Assembly: GCF_014356525.2 (NCBI RefSeq)
Contig: NC_052514.1
Span: 2,027,831 to 2,091,830, forward strand
DNA from: Nilaparvata lugens
Taxonomy: Eukaryota > Arthropoda > Insecta > Hemiptera > Delphacidae
Direction of reading: 5' to 3'
DNA: 64,000 bases
Part shown: positions 1-10,926 of the stretch, piece after piece
Layout: each line of letters begins with the position of its first letter
Position numbering within the stretch: the stretch's first letter is position 1
Notes under the pieces: model-generated
Database searches by the model: none
Seen by the model: only the letters and a program-made list of their open reading frames with translations
Told to the model about the DNA's origin: nothing
Position numbers and translations under genes: made by a program

Positions 1-37
1 TCAACTAACCTAAAACTCTATTCATAAATAGAAAACA

Positions 38-330
38 GAGCAGACGACGCAAACACAAGCGGTACACCCTACTTGCATATTTAGCGCTTCCGTGAGCTAT
101 AAAATCAAAGTTAGGCTACAAAAGCGAATCAGCTGATGGGAAATCTTTAAAATACGTGAGCATTTGCTCCAGAGTTCAGGAGCATAAGGTAAGAGTATAA
201 GATAAAGCTTATTTATATAAAAATAAGCAAATGCTTCTGCTTCTACTTTTTGCTCATGAGCAAAACCTTATGCTCAATGCTATTGCTCATGAGCATTTTC
301 TGTGGTTTAATTCATATCGGCCAATATTTA
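38..330 (+). repeat. Dispersed repeat family E, copy 1
   Basis: This block matches 16188-16448 almost base for base over its first half, starting at GAGCAGACGACGCAAACACA. The second half is rich in the palindromes TTTGCTCATGAGCAAAA and TGCTCATGAGCA. No reading frame or clear terminal repeat is visible. The two copies show it is interspersed; its class is unknown. The two differ by small indels in the CTCATGAGC-rich half. Confidence 0.6.
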
Positions 331-1263
331 GCCAACTCAGCTTTAGTGTTTACAAGTTTGTGTTTCTTCAATAATTCCCATTTTCTTAAATAACTCAAAT
401 ATTATTCGTTACAAGTGGTAATTGAGTAAAATATTTCAATCAATTTATTAATTCAAGCCATCTAAATTCAAAATTAATAGTTTCAATGTTTATTCTGGAC
501 TAGAATTTTATAAAAATTGTACATGTGAAATTCTAACCTTATCTTGGATTTGATCATCTATAAATTTGGAAGGAGAATAGCAAAAGGATTACCTTATTAT
601 TTCATCTATCAATGTTATTTCATTAGTGTTATTTGCATCGTAAATGAAATAATCCTATTTTCACAAAATACATCAACATTTTCATGTTCACACAAACATG
701 ATTTCATTGCAGAATTTGAAGTATCACCTTATCAAGTCAGTGATAAGAAATGAATGCAAAAGAACAAAATGTATTAGCAAACAACCTCACCCAACTCAAA
801 ATATCTTCCCCAAAAAACAATTATTCCCCCACTGTGTAAAGATATCCCTTCTCCATTATTCCAGCGCTTATTCATCAGCAAATAGACTGACAATCATTTC
901 TCTTGCAGCATCATTTTAATGGTAAGCATTATAAGGAACGCTGACTGTTTGTAAGGAATCTCATAGAAAATTGTTTATCTTCTCAGTCTGATCTCATTAA
1001 ATTTACTTCCAGTAGATATCATTGTTCACTCCATCATTAACTTATTCATTGTTCTGCGCATATTATTAGAATAATCAGAGGGGAAACTGCAAATTAGAAT
1101 CGTTTACTTTCACCGCTGCTGAAAATTGAGAATGAAAATAAAAAACAGGGTGAGAGAGATGGGAAATCGGATGATTGAAGCCAGAAGAGAGATACGAGAT
1201 TAGGAAAATTGAGGAGGAAATAGTAGAATGAATGAACTAGACGCTTCTTCCCTGAAGAGTGGA
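331..1263. other. AT-rich non-coding stretch, one M-like fragment
   Basis: No gene is seen. Around 531-640 there is a strongly diverged relative of family M (AAATTTGGA, GAATAGCA, AGGATTACCTTATT in the same order as in 10060-10160). Two short frames at 544-919 show no family features and are treated as chance. Confidence 0.4.
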
Positions 1264-1395
1264 AAGAAGGAGAAGGAGGATGAAAGGAGGGGGTGAAAGA
1301 GGAGGAGGAGGAGGAGGTGATGGAGTAGGAGGAGGAAAAGAAGAAGAAGAATAATTAGAAGAAACGAAAGAAGAAGAAGATTATTATGATGATAG
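1264..1395 (+). repeat. GA/GAA purine-rich simple repeat
   Basis: An imperfect run of GAGGAG and GAAGAAGAA with few pyrimidines on the + strand. It is one of many purine/pyrimidine asymmetric tracts in the window. Confidence 0.75.
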
Positions 1396-1450
1396 CAGCA
1401 TAAAGAACAATAAATGTGAGAATGATGTTTTTAAGCATTTTTCCATATTT

Positions 1451-1585
1451 TTACTTTCCTTGCCCTATTACCATAGGTAAGGAAAGTATTGCTTTCCAAA
1501 AATAATTAAGGTACCCCAATTTCTATACGTTTCAAGGTCCCCTGAGTCCAAAAGAGTGGTTTTTGGGTCTGTATGTGTGTGTTGT

Positions 1586-1663
<78 letters not shown>

Positions 1664-1766
1664 GTGTGTGTGTGTGGTGTGGTGTGTGTGTGTGTGGTGT
1701 GTGTGTGTGTGTGTGTGTGGTGTGTGTGTGTGTGTGTGTGGTGTTGTGTGTGTGTGTGTGTGTTGT

Positions 1767-1821
<55 letters not shown>

Positions 1822-2557
1822 GTGTGTGTTGTGTGTGGTGTGTGGTGTGTGTGTGTGTGGTGTGTGTGTGTGTGTATGAGTGTATGTGCGTCTGTGTACA
1901 CGATATCTCATCTCTCAATCAACGGATTGACTATGAATTTGGAACTTAAGTTTCTTACACTATAAGGATCCAACAAACAATTTCGATCAAATGCAATCCA
2001 AGATGGCGGCTGAAATTGCGAAAATGTTGTCAAAAACAGGGTTTTTCGCGATTTTCTCGGAAACGGCTCCAAGGATTTTGATCAAATTCATACCTAAAAT
2101 AGTCAATGATAAGCTATATCAACTGCCTTGAGTCCCATATCTGTAAAAATTTCAGGAGCTCCGCCCCATCTATGAAAAGTTTGATTTTAGATTCCCAATT
2201 ATTAAAAAAAAATACAATTTAAACAGAGAAAATTTAAGTGGAATAGATTGAGCAAGAGAATCTCTACTATTAATGTTCAGTAACATTTTCACCTAAAATT
2301 GAAAATGAGCTCGAAATTAGAGAAAATGTTATTATTTCAATTACAGACTGTTGGCAACTGTTGATTCTATTCTCTATGAAGATTCTATCATTCACTATGA
2401 AGAGATAACAAACTTCGTGTGTCTCAAGCCTTATTGTCCTGTCACCAGCTGGCTTGAATCTTTGAATAGTAGACTTGAGATGCGCGGGAACACTAGCGTC
2501 AGGTGATAAATTTTCATAACGTAAGGGAAGTTGTGTGAGTGCGCCACACCAGATTTT
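1451..2557 (+). mobile_element. Family A element, copy A1 (unclassified, TG-run bearing)
   Basis: A longer copy of the family also found at 6718, 27490 (reverse), 40644, 47899 and 62766. It opens with a hairpin, TACTTTCCTT...AAGGAAAGTA. A conserved block containing GGTACCCCAATT and AGGTCCCCTGAGTCC follows, then an expanded TG run, then a block containing AAGATGGCGGCTGAAAT and TTTTTCGCGATTTTCTCG. It ends at GTGCGCCACACCAGATTTTT. Flanks are T-rich, so any target duplication is hidden in a T run. No protein domain is recognised. On the minus strand short frames recur between copies, but they include the CA repeat and are unlikely to be functional. Confidence 0.8.
1571..1880 (+). repeat. Expanded TG/CA microsatellite inside A1
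   Basis: About 300 bp of TG dinucleotides with scattered GTGGTG and GTTGTG interruptions. All six long overlapping frames here are poly(Thr-His) or poly(Cys-Val) translations of this run and are not genes. The same run is far shorter in A2 (about 40 bp), so it expanded after the copies diverged. Confidence 0.95.
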
Positions 2558-2567
2558 TCATTTATTT

Positions 2568-3565
2568 CTCTTTTACCTCTTTTGTAAATTGGTTTTCTGT
2601 TTTCTCATACCTTGCTCATCTCAATTATATCAACTTTTGCTATATCCTCTTCCTTCCATCCTCATTCACACTCTCTCTCTCTCATCTATATCTTGTTCTT
2701 TCGCCTTTTGTTCTTTTCTCCTCTCATACTCCTTCCCTCTTTTCTCTCCCATATTCACGACTTTTTATTAATTTGATTATCATCCTTTCCTATCCTCCTA
2801 AAATGCTCGATTTCCTCATATTCTATACCTGTTACTCTTCCCTTTCACCAAATTCTCTATTCCTCCCATTTATCACATTCTCTCACTCCAACTTTTTCCC
2901 ACACTCTTCCCCAATATTTGTCTCCTTTCAACTCCCCACCTCCTTCCACATCTTCTTAATTTATCCCTTTCATCTCTTTCTTCCTCTCCTTTTTTCACCT
3001 CTCTTCTACCACTTTTTTCGTTTTCTTCCTCTTTTTCTTCCACATCTCCTTGCTCTTGTTCTTCCTCTTCTTCTTCCACTTCTCCTTCTTCTTCTTCTTC
3101 TTTCTTCTTCTTCTTATTCCTCTCCTTCTCCTTCTTCTTCTTCTTCTTCTTCTTCTCTTCTTCTTCTTCTTCTTCTTCTTCTTCTTCTTCTTCTTCTTCT
3201 TCTTCTTCTTCTTCTTCTTCTTCTTCTTCTTCTTCTTCTTCTTCTTCTTCTTCTTCTTCTTCTTCTTCATCTTCTTTTCTTCTTCTTATTCTTCTTCTCC
3301 TTCTCCTTCTCCTCCCCCTTCATATTCTTCTTCTTCTTGTTCTTATTCTTGTTGTTGTTGTCCTCATTCTTCTTCTCCTACTCCGTTCTTCTTTTCCTTC
3401 TCCTTTCTCGTCTTCTTCTTCTCCTCCTTCACCTCCTCCTCCATTCACTTCCCTCTTCCCCTACATCTCTCAACATCTTGTCATCTCAATTCTATTTATT
3501 TACAGTTCAGTAATTTCTCATCATCTTATCTTATTTCTTTCCTCCTTCCACTCCCCCCATCAGTA
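2568..3565 (+). repeat. Polypyrimidine tract of about 1 kb with CTT core
   Basis: Almost uninterrupted C/T on the + strand. The core at about 3060-3290 is a near-perfect CTT/TTC array. The 324-residue frame at 2539-3513 is Leu/Ser/Phe/Pro only, as expected from pyrimidine-only DNA, and is rejected as a gene. The tract starts just past the right end of A1. Confidence 0.9.
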
Positions 3566-4184
3566 TAATCTTCTTTCTTTCACCTTCCAGGTTCTTAATG
3601 CTTATTTAAACTAATGCTCATTTAATTCCCCTTCTTGATGACTTTTTTATCCCTCGCTGAACTCATTATCCTTCTCCAATCAACTTCTTCTCTTTTTCAA
3701 TAAAAAACAACTTGATATTGTCTTTTCTCTCTCTCTCTTTCCCCTATCCCCAAACCAAACTTGTGAGAAAGTTACCCCTGAAAACAACTGTGTTCTTCCA
3801 ATCAAGGGAAGCTGCCTTCACCCCTATTTTTCCACCTCTTTACCTTTTTTGAAGGGGTTCCATTGAAAGATTCACCCAAAAATGTCAGCATTAGCTGAAC
3901 TGGGCGCATATTGAAGTTGTACGTTAAGATTATTGACAGTTTAAAGTGAGTCTTAGGATTCAATTTTATTTATCTTCATTTATCTCGGTTTCAGTCGAAT
4001 GCAGATGACGGAATAAGTTTAATGCGTTTTTAATTGGCGAATTGATGACTGTTTCAGACTCATATCTTGTGTCTGTATCTGAAATTGAGACTCGGTTTCA
4101 CTTCTTATATATTATTTCAGTTGGAATTGAGGTCTTATGATAATTATTTCCTCTGCTTTGGAATCTTTATTCCCTTATATAATA
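3566..4184. other. Non-coding; weak copy of the CTGACAG-type repeat
   Basis: No gene seen. Around 3880-3955, GTCAGCATTAGCTGAACTG and ATTGACAGTTTAAAGTGAG resemble the degenerate repeats at 7660-7935, 18020-18175, 48930-49190 and 53320-53530. Confidence 0.35.
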
Positions 4185-4926
4185 CTACCCATCAGGCTCG
4201 CTTCGCTCGTCATATCCGTCTAGCCAGGGGGCTCCACCCTGTGGACCCCTGATTGGATCGTCCAAAAATGAGATCAGCGGGCTCGCTTCGCTCACCTGCA
4301 TGTAGACCTCAGCGGAACCTCTGTACTGAATTTGAACGTATTATGTCAATTAATTGATCTCGAAAATATATCTTTGTTACTATATCGGCGTATCTTTGGC
4401 GAACAAAATTCTTCCACCTCAGCTAAACCAGTGTACTGAATTATTTTTTATATATTTCCATCAATTATTGAAAAAGGTGAGAAAACGCTAATTTTGGCTA
4501 ATTGGATAAATTGGTATTTAGGAGGTCCTGGATAAATGCATTTCAATCTTCAACTTGGTGCCAACCTAACAAAGTCAACTCAACTTAATGCCAACCTGAC
4601 AAAATTTTTAATTTAGTTACCAGAACAACTGTTTCGAAGTGGTACTCTCTCTAGATTATAGTTCTATATTAACATATGGTATGGACATTTCAATTATAAT
4701 TTTAAGATATTGGAATAAGAAGAATATACTTGCTTAAAGAACTTTAAACCCTCAAAAACCACCCTTAGAGTTAAAATATCGCCAAAAGATTCCTGAGTGC
4801 GCCTCTAAAGGGCCAACTGAACATACCTACCAAATTTGAACGATTTTGGTCCGGGTAGATTTCTAGTTCTGCGAGTGAGTGAGTCAGTCAGTGAGTGAGA
4901 GCCATTTCGCTTTTAATATACATAGA
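4185..4926 (-). mobile_element. Non-autonomous Helitron-type element, family C copy C1
   Basis: Read on the minus strand it starts TCTATGTATATTAAAAG at 4926, passes a GTGA/GTCA microsatellite and the conserved block ACCAAAATCGTTCAAATTTG, and ends near GAGCCTGATGGGTAGT. Copies C2 and C3 share the structure and end more clearly in GACGGCTAG|T. A TC start, a CTAG end and A|T flanks are Helitron hallmarks. C1 has a mutated CTAG end. No RepHel protein is encoded. The GC-rich 3' part contains CAGGCTCGCTTCGCTCG. Confidence 0.65.
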
Positions 4927-4927
4927 T

Positions 4928-4994
4928 TCTTAATTGATTCATACAATAAGTACATCATTATAATGATAGGAAGATAAAAAATAAGGTAACCTTC
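4928..4994 (-). repeat. Partial family M repeat between two C fragments
   Basis: Matches the left part of the M copies at 6098 and 49550 (TTGATTCATACAATAAGTACATCAT, ATGATAGG, ATAAGGTAACCTT). It is broken by the C fragment that follows. Confidence 0.5.
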
Positions 4995-5117
4995 TATAAT
5001 TTTAACGTTTTTGGTCCGGTAGATTTTTAGTTCTGCGAGTGAGTGAGTGAGTGAGTGAGTGAGTCAGTCAGTCAGTCAGTCAGTGAGTGAATGCCATTTC
5101 GCTTTCATTTATATAGA
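4995..5117 (-). mobile_element. 5'-end fragment of family C Helitron
   Basis: Carries only the GGTCCGGTAGATTTTTAGTT block, the GTGA/GTCA run and the end reading TCTATATAAATGAAAG on the minus strand. It lies next to C1 and may come from a solo-end or nested insertion. The GTGA run at 5037-5092 is a microsatellite. Confidence 0.6.
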
Positions 5118-5966
5118 TTATTATTATATTCTCGATATAAATTTGTTCTCATCCTTACCAATCTCGAAGGTAGGAAAATAATGTTGAGAATATATTGGAA
5201 AATTTATAAATTAGAATTACAGTACCCATTTTTTGAAATTTCAAAAAAAGGCTACTGTAATTCTATTCTATAAATTAATATTAGTAGCCCTGGATTCACA
5301 CATTATAAAAAAATATTGGAAAATATATTATCTCTTGGATATTTTTCTAAAAAGTGTAATACCAGCAAATCATATTGATTAGTTTTTTCAAACCCATTAT
5401 TTTTTTCAAGGGAATACTGATGAGCAATCTATCACAAAAGAAAAAACTACGAGAAAAACTCTGAAGAATAATATCAAATTCACTCAATGATTATTTCCAG
5501 AACCTCCTACATGATAAACCGAATGCAATCCTCTGTATTGAATCATCAGTTGTTATCGACAACAATGAAATCAATTATTGTTTTTTCAGACCTATCACAT
5601 GAGATTCCAATACAATCATGGATATCTGTTCAAAACAGGTAATTGACTCGCTTTTGTTTTGCTGTTTCCATAGAAAAAAATAAACTGATGTTTTCCGATA
5701 ATTTTTTCCATTTTTCTGCAATGGATACTCGTGATGTTAATCCACATTGGATTCCAGTTGCTAAGTTTTTATTAAGTCTCCATAATTTAATTTAGTATTC
5801 AACTCACTATCTTAAACTGAAAAATTCAGTTTTTATTGAAAATCTGCATGTGGTACTGAAAGTAATAATGTAGGTTCTGTAGTATTCTTTGAAATGGGAT
5901 AGTAAATCTTCATAATTTATAGTATAATATGCTATAAACTCCTCATATAGTACAATATCGTATAAT
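5118..5966. other. AT-rich stretch, nothing recognised
   Basis: No frame with family features, no terminal repeats. A short inverted pair, AATTACAGTACCC and GGCTACTGTAATT, lies at about 5213-5262. Confidence 0.3.
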
Positions 5967-6005
5967 CATAGAGAAACAATAGCATAACGCTATTGTTTCT
6001 CTATG
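5967..6005. mobile_element. 39-bp bare hairpin derivative of MITE family L
   Basis: CATAGAGAAACAATAGC, a five-base loop, then its exact inverse. The arm is the same sequence as the ends of the full element at 17189-17460. GTATAAT occurs immediately on each side (5960-5966 and 6006-6012), a 7-bp target duplication like that of L1. This is a MITE reduced to its inverted repeats, with no internal sequence left. Confidence 0.75.
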
Positions 6006-6097
6006 GTATAATACAGTACTATCCTAGCCTAATAAAATAAAGTATAATATCTCCCTCAAAAATTCATGAATAAGGAACTCCAATGTAATCTAAATCT

Positions 6098-6262
6098 CTA
6101 TTCTCTATTCATTCATACAATGAGTATATCATCGAAATGATAGGGAGAGGAAAAATAAGGTTACCTTGTGCTATTCCTCTCCCAAATTTAGACAAGGTTA
6201 CACATAGTCCGGAATAGGTTAAGTCTTCTAGTTCTTCAATTCACAGAATTTCCAGTCCTTAA
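6098..6262 (-). repeat. Dispersed repeat family M, copy 1
   Basis: Shares CATCGAAATGATAGGGAGAG, AAGGTTACCTTGTGCTATTC and CTCCCAAATTTAGACAAGG with copies at 10060 (reverse), 40560 (reverse), 49550 and 60655 (reverse). A fifth block, TTCTTCAATTCACA, is shared with the 40560 and 60655 copies in inverse orientation. The class is unknown; it may be the end of a longer element. Confidence 0.6.
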
Positions 6263-6717
6263 ATATTTTAACAAGATAGATTTTCAAGTTTACATGCTTC
6301 GAAATCAAACATAAGAAATATTCACATATAAAAGAAATAATTTTGAGTACCGAAAAACAAACTTACTTAACCTGGTAGAATATTATATAAGAGGATATTA
6401 TTCTCACATTGTCTATCTGACATTGATGTAATCATGCATACTACAGGATGCATACTACATGCATACTGTAAGTTCATTATTTTTTATATTTTCAAATCTG
6501 GATAGAAACAAAGTTCTTGTGATAACTGAGTTAGAAGGAGAAGAATAGTGTAAAAAATAATTCATCGGAGTGAGACAACAATTTAATTGTGATAGAAATA
6601 AAAAACTCTTATAAGAAATTATAATTTATAGAAATTATAATAATATTGTGACATATTGTATTGATCGGTCAATTAATATGGAGTGGAATTGGTATGACTT
6701 TAATCAATTAGATATTA
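6263..6717. other. AT-rich stretch, nothing recognised
   Basis: Only short local duplications such as GCATACTACAGGATGCATACTACATGCATAC at 6435-6469 in pieces. No gene or repeat family assigned. Confidence 0.3.
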
Positions 6718-7393
6718 TTACTTTCCTTGCCCCTATTACCATACGTAAGGAAAGTATTGCTTTAAAAAAAAGGTACCCCAATTTCTAAATTTCTATACGT
6801 TTCAAGGTCCCCTGAGTCCAAAAAAGTGGTTTTTGGGTATTGGTCTGTATGAATGTGTGTGTGTGTGTCTGTGTGTGTGTGTGTGTGTATGAGTGTATGT
6901 GCGTTTGTGTACACGATATCTCATCTCCCAATTAGCGGAATGACTTGAAATTTGGAACTTAAGGTCTTTACAATGTAAGGACACGAACAATTTCGATCTA
7001 ATATGCAGCTCAAGATGGCGGATAAAATAGCGAAAATGTTGTCAAAAACAGGGTTTTTCGCGATTTTCTCGAAAACGGCTATAACAATTTTGATCAAAAT
7101 CATACCTAAGATGATCATTAATAAGCTATAAATTTTCACCTAAAATTTGAAATAAGCTCGAAATTCGAGAAAATGTTATTATTTCAATTGCAAACTGTTG
7201 GCAACTGTTGATTCTATTGAATCATTCACTATGAAGAGATAGCAGACTACGTGTGTCTCCAGCGTTTTTTTACTGTCACCAGCTGGCTTCGATCTTAGAA
7301 TAGTAGACTTGAGATGCGCGTTAACACTAGCGTCAGGTGATCAATTTTCATAACGGCAAGGAAAGTTGTGTGATTGCGCCACACCAGATTTTT
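6718..7393 (+). mobile_element. Family A element, copy A2 (short)
   Basis: Same ends as A1, with a short TG run (about 6855-6888) and a deletion of the internal segment present in A1, A4 and A6. Its two minus-strand frames read through the element and the CA run and are not genes. It ends GTGATTGCGCCACACCAGATTTTT. Confidence 0.8.
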
Positions 7394-7659
7394 AATTACT
7401 CAATTGCTATAACAGAGTCATATAATAAAAGATTCCTAGATATACATCTTCTTCACTTCTTCAAATTTTCTCAGGTTCTTCAACATATTATCCACTCTAT
7501 TATTATTCGTCATTACATTATCCGCTCTGTAACCTCATCCAAAAATTCCTCAAATTATCATAATATGATGGAAGGGAAATAGGTCAGCCCTTGTCTGACA
7601 TAAACATAAACCAGGAAGAAGAACGAACGAATTTGATAGGAGCAAAAAGTTTGAAAGTT

Positions 7660-7935
7660 GTTCAAAACTTGTTGACAGGCTCTCAATTAAAAACAAATCA
7701 TCCCAACTTTTTTAACGGTGTCAGTAAAAACTCAAATCTTGACACCTTGTAAGACGTGTTGTAGTAAAGTGAGGTTCATGTCAGCATAGATTTGATGGGA
7801 ATCATTTATGTTATCCATGAGGGATACTGACAGTTTGAAGTGGGAAATTAAATGAGTGCAAAAGTTCAAACTGACAGTATTGGATGAATGGAGAGTATTA
7901 ATGTTATCCTTAAGAAGTTCTGACAGAATAACGTG
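7660..7935 (+). repeat. Degenerate repeats with GACAG / TGTCAG phasing
   Basis: Several units of roughly 90-110 bp share GTCAGCATAGATTTGATGGG, GATACTGACAGTTTGAAGTG and CTGACAGTATTGGATGAATG. Similar units occur at four other sites in the window. No coding potential is seen. Confidence 0.45.
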
Positions 7936-8285
7936 AATTTCACTTGAGCTTCCTCTTCAAAATATTCAGCGAAACGAATTCGAACCAAAGTTACAAGTAA
8001 TGAAAGATACCTGACGAAAACTTCTTGATAAACTTTTTTCTTCTCTTTCATTTAAGTACGCGACTTTTCCGGGGAAGGATTGTCGGTAACTGTGAAAGTT
8101 GCAGCGTTAATCTCAACTTTGTTTCGAGACCTGGATTCGAGGTCACTTTTTTATAAGTTGGTGAAGTTTTCGGTGTGAACTCAATTTGAGACAAGTATAG
8201 CTCTTCAGAAAAGTTTTGGTTGGAATTAAGGTGTGTAATTCTAAATACTGAAGAAATCCAAAAGAGGTATTAACTTTATATAATA

Positions 8286-8946
8286 CTAGCCGTCAGGCTC
8301 GCTTCGCTCGCCTTATCCATCTGGCTGGATCGTCTAAGAATGAGATCGGCAGGCTCGCTTCGCTCGCCTGCATTTTTCATTTGAGCATTTTTATCATATG
8401 TTACGACGATCCAGTAGGGGGTCCAGACCAAACGTCTGGCTAAACGGATATGGCGAGCGAAGCGAGCCTGACAGCTAATTATATAATATTTCCAGGAATA
8501 GCTCTGATTGAAGTAGCAGTGCCCAATCAATTTTCCCGCGATAAATGTATTTAAATCTTCAACTTGGTGCCAACCTAACAAAGTCAACTCAACTTAATGC
8601 GAACCTGACAAAATTATTAATTTAATTACCAGTTAACAACAGTTCCGAAGAGGTACTCTCTCTAGATTATAGTTCTATATTAACATATGGTATGGACATT
8701 TTTCAATTATAATTAAGAGAATAAGAAGAATATACATGCTAAAAGACGAACTTTAAACTATTAAAAACCACCCTTAGAGTTATAATATTGCCAAAAGACT
8801 TCTTAGTGCGCCTCTAAAGGGCCAACTGAACATACCTTCCAAATTTGAACGTTTTTGGTCTGGTAGATTTTTAGTTCTGCGAGTGAGTGAGTGAGTGAGT
8901 GAGTCAGTGAGTGAGTGCCATTTCTCTTTTATATATATAGATATAG
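8286..8946 (-). mobile_element. Non-autonomous Helitron-type element, family C copy C2
   Basis: On the minus strand it starts TCTATATCTATATATA near 8946 (or at 8941), passes the GTGA run and the block CAAATTTGGAAGGTATG, and ends GACGGCTAG at 8286 with T next to it. The 3' portion contains an inverted copy of its own GC-rich end (GGCGAGCGAAGCGAGCC at 8450-8466 against CTCGCTTCGCTCGCC at 8299), so the end forms a large foldback. The small frame at 8276-8587 is its translation. Confidence 0.7.
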
Positions 8947-8955
8947 ATTGATTCT

Positions 8956-9328
8956 ACTATAGTATGATTCACGTTATAATGGCAGAGTTTGATTAGCAAT
9001 GATATTGCTAACCTCGTCTATCATTGATCAACAAAGCAGATAGCGCTATCTCTTTCTCGCTCTGCTCTGTTGCCAGATCGTCTTCTACCAATATATAATT
9101 AGTCATAACTATCAAAATATTCAATTCAATTATGTAAATTATTGAAAAATATAACTTCTTGCTTGATAAAATATAATTGAATATTTTAAACGAGAATGGA
9201 CAGTTGAGTCTACATCAATAAACCTGTATCAGCTACCGTCTATAGAAGGCATTGACAAGACAGAGGATCGGCAACGTTGTTCTCTCATATCTTTCTCCAC
9301 TGTCATTATAAAGTGGACCTCACTATAG
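8956..9328 (-). mobile_element. MITE family B, copy B1
   Basis: The ends read TATGATTCACGTTATAATGG and CATTATAAAGTGGACCTCAC, inverted relative to one another. Internal landmarks are AGATAGCGCTATCTCTTTC, TGTTGCCAGATCGTCTT and AGGCATTGACAAGACAGAGG. Flanking TA fits a Tc1/mariner-type target. No transposase is encoded. Confidence 0.8.
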
Positions 9329-9449
9329 TTCAACTGTAAAATCGTCGTGTAAATTCTACCGTGATCCGTTATTAAAAGTAGAGTTTATTAAAGACATTGT
9401 TCGCTTTCTCAATGTTCCTGGTAATGGCTAACTCAAAATACTAGAATCA

Positions 9450-9570
9450 CAAAATGGTCGACTGTAGTCAGAGCTCAGCCAATGGTAGAGCAGCTAGAGA
9501 AAGTTCGGGGTAGGGCCAGTCGATACAGCTGTAAGCCAATCACAGATCAGCATAATAATTAGACTTGTTC
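9450..9570 (+). repeat. CCAAT-pair repeat Q, copy 1
   Basis: CAGCCAATGGTAGAGCAGCT and GTAAGCCAATCACAGATCAG occur about 70 bp apart, as they do at 44740-44830. The paired CCAAT boxes could be part of a transposon promoter. No start site or gene is seen downstream. Confidence 0.4.
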
Positions 9571-9718
9571 AAAGCAGACATCATGAATAAATAAAAATAA
9601 ATAAATTAATGCCTTTATTGAATGTAATTTGCATTACACTTACACAATTATTATACAAAAGTCATGGAGATATATCAGTCATAGCAGACCTCATGAATGT
9701 AACAAGTCCTAGATGGAA

Positions 9719-9806
9719 ACGGCAAAAGAAGAAGAAGAAGAAGAAGAAGAAGAAGAAGAGAAGAAGAAGAAGAAGAAGAAGAAGAAGAGAAGAAGAGAGA
9801 TAGAAG
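9719..9806 (+). repeat. GAA microsatellite
   Basis: AAGAAG repeated with a few AGAG breaks. The overlapping Lys/Arg and Leu/Ser/Phe frames are shadows. Confidence 0.9.
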
Positions 9807-10059
9807 AAAATTGAAGTCAGATTGTAGGTCAGTGAAGTAATGAAAACACCAAGCAACGTTTTTCCTTTTCCTCTCCGCGAATTTTCCTCTCATCTGCCGG
9901 ATTTTCATTTTTAATCTGGGTAACAGTGAAAACTCTCAAATGACTGTGTGCTTACCACTTCTTGTACGGTTTTCTAAATTTTCATACCCATTCTCTCTTT
10001 CTTCATCTTCGTTCCAAAAGTCATTCCAGACAGCTTTATGTGAAGAGAAGAATCACAAC

Positions 10060-10160
10060 CTATTTCGGACAATGTATAACCCTATCTAAATTTGGGAGAG
10101 GAATAGCACAAGGTTACCTCATTTTTTCTCTCCCTATCATTTTGATGATGTTAGCCTACT
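10060..10160 (+). repeat. Dispersed repeat family M, copy 2
   Basis: CCTATCTAAATTTGGGAGAG, AATAGCACAAGGTTACCTCA and CTCCCTATCATTTTGATGAT are in the same order as in 60655-60770 and inverse to 6098-6262. Confidence 0.6.
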
Positions 10161-10550
10161 AATTTCATAAATCAATAAAGAATAAATAATTGTCATCGTT
10201 CCTTTTCTCCTACCTATCATTTCATCTTTCGTCTGCACTCAAATTATTATACTGTGGTACAATATGGTCAAGTTATGGTAAGATTTATGTTAGGAAGTCA
10301 GTCAGCTGTTGATCAACATTGGTGTTGCTATCTTCGTCTGTCATCAGACAAAGCAGATGGCTCTATCCTTTCCCAATTCCACACTTGTCATACTTGTCAA
10401 ATTGTTTTTATACTATCTAAAAAAAATATATAAGTATGAACCATTAAAACCCATTATTATTCATTATCAAATAATTGAAAGATTTATCGTTCCACTCAAT
10501 TACATCACTCTATCTTTCTTCAAGAATCCCATTCATCCCACCCTCTTTTA
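10161..10550. other. AT-rich, partial B-like piece only
   Basis: At about 10300-10370, TTGATCAACATTGGTGTTGC and GTCATCAGACAAAGCAGATGGC recall the B internal region. The frame at 10309-10575 spans this and is not a gene. Confidence 0.35.
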
Positions 10551-10612
10551 CTATACAGTGGGGTTCACGTTATAATTGCAGTAGAAAAAGATAGCAGAAC
10601 AACGTTGCCGAT
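10551..10612 (+). mobile_element. MITE family B, terminal fragment B2
   Basis: ACAGTGGGGTTCACGTTATAA followed by AGCAGAACAACGTTGCCGATC matches the left end of B9. The rest of the element is missing. Confidence 0.6.
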
Positions 10613-10720
10613 CACCTTTGTGACACATGATCCTAATCACGGTTTCATTTTTTCGGTTTTCATTTCCACGTTGAAAGCGTTGAATCACTGAGTTTCAAGG
10701 ATTCATCTTGTCTGTGATCT

Positions 10721-10926
10721 ATAGTGAGGTTCACGTTATAATGGCAGTGGAGAAATATAGCAGAACAACGTGGCCGATCCTCTGTTTTGTCAATGCCTTC
10801 TATAGACGATAGTTGATACAGGTTTATTGATGTAATATTATTTGTTCGTTCTCGTTTAAAATAATCAATTATATTCTATAAGCAAGAAATTATATTATTC
10901 AATAATTTCATAATTAAGATGGAATA
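10721..10926 (+). mobile_element. MITE family B, 3'-truncated copy B3
   Basis: Starts TAGTGAGGTTCACGTTATAA and runs through TTCTATAGACGATAGTTGA, GTTTAAAATAATCAATTA and AATTTCATAATTAAGATGGA, then stops matching. The right terminal repeat is absent. Confidence 0.7.

Noticed and set aside
1468..1965. Six overlapping frames of 107-147 residues over the TG run
   Set aside because: They are Thr-His or Cys-Val dipeptide translations of a microsatellite in all frames. The same applies at 40682-41118, 47956-48212 and 62785-63133.
2539..3513. 324-residue frame, Leu/Ser/Phe-rich, membrane-protein-like
   Set aside because: Pyrimidine-only DNA gives Leu, Ser, Phe and Pro in every frame. There is no start context, codon structure or domain. 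The 370- and 364-residue frames at 12675-14223 are rejected for the same reason, and the latter runs through the N gap.
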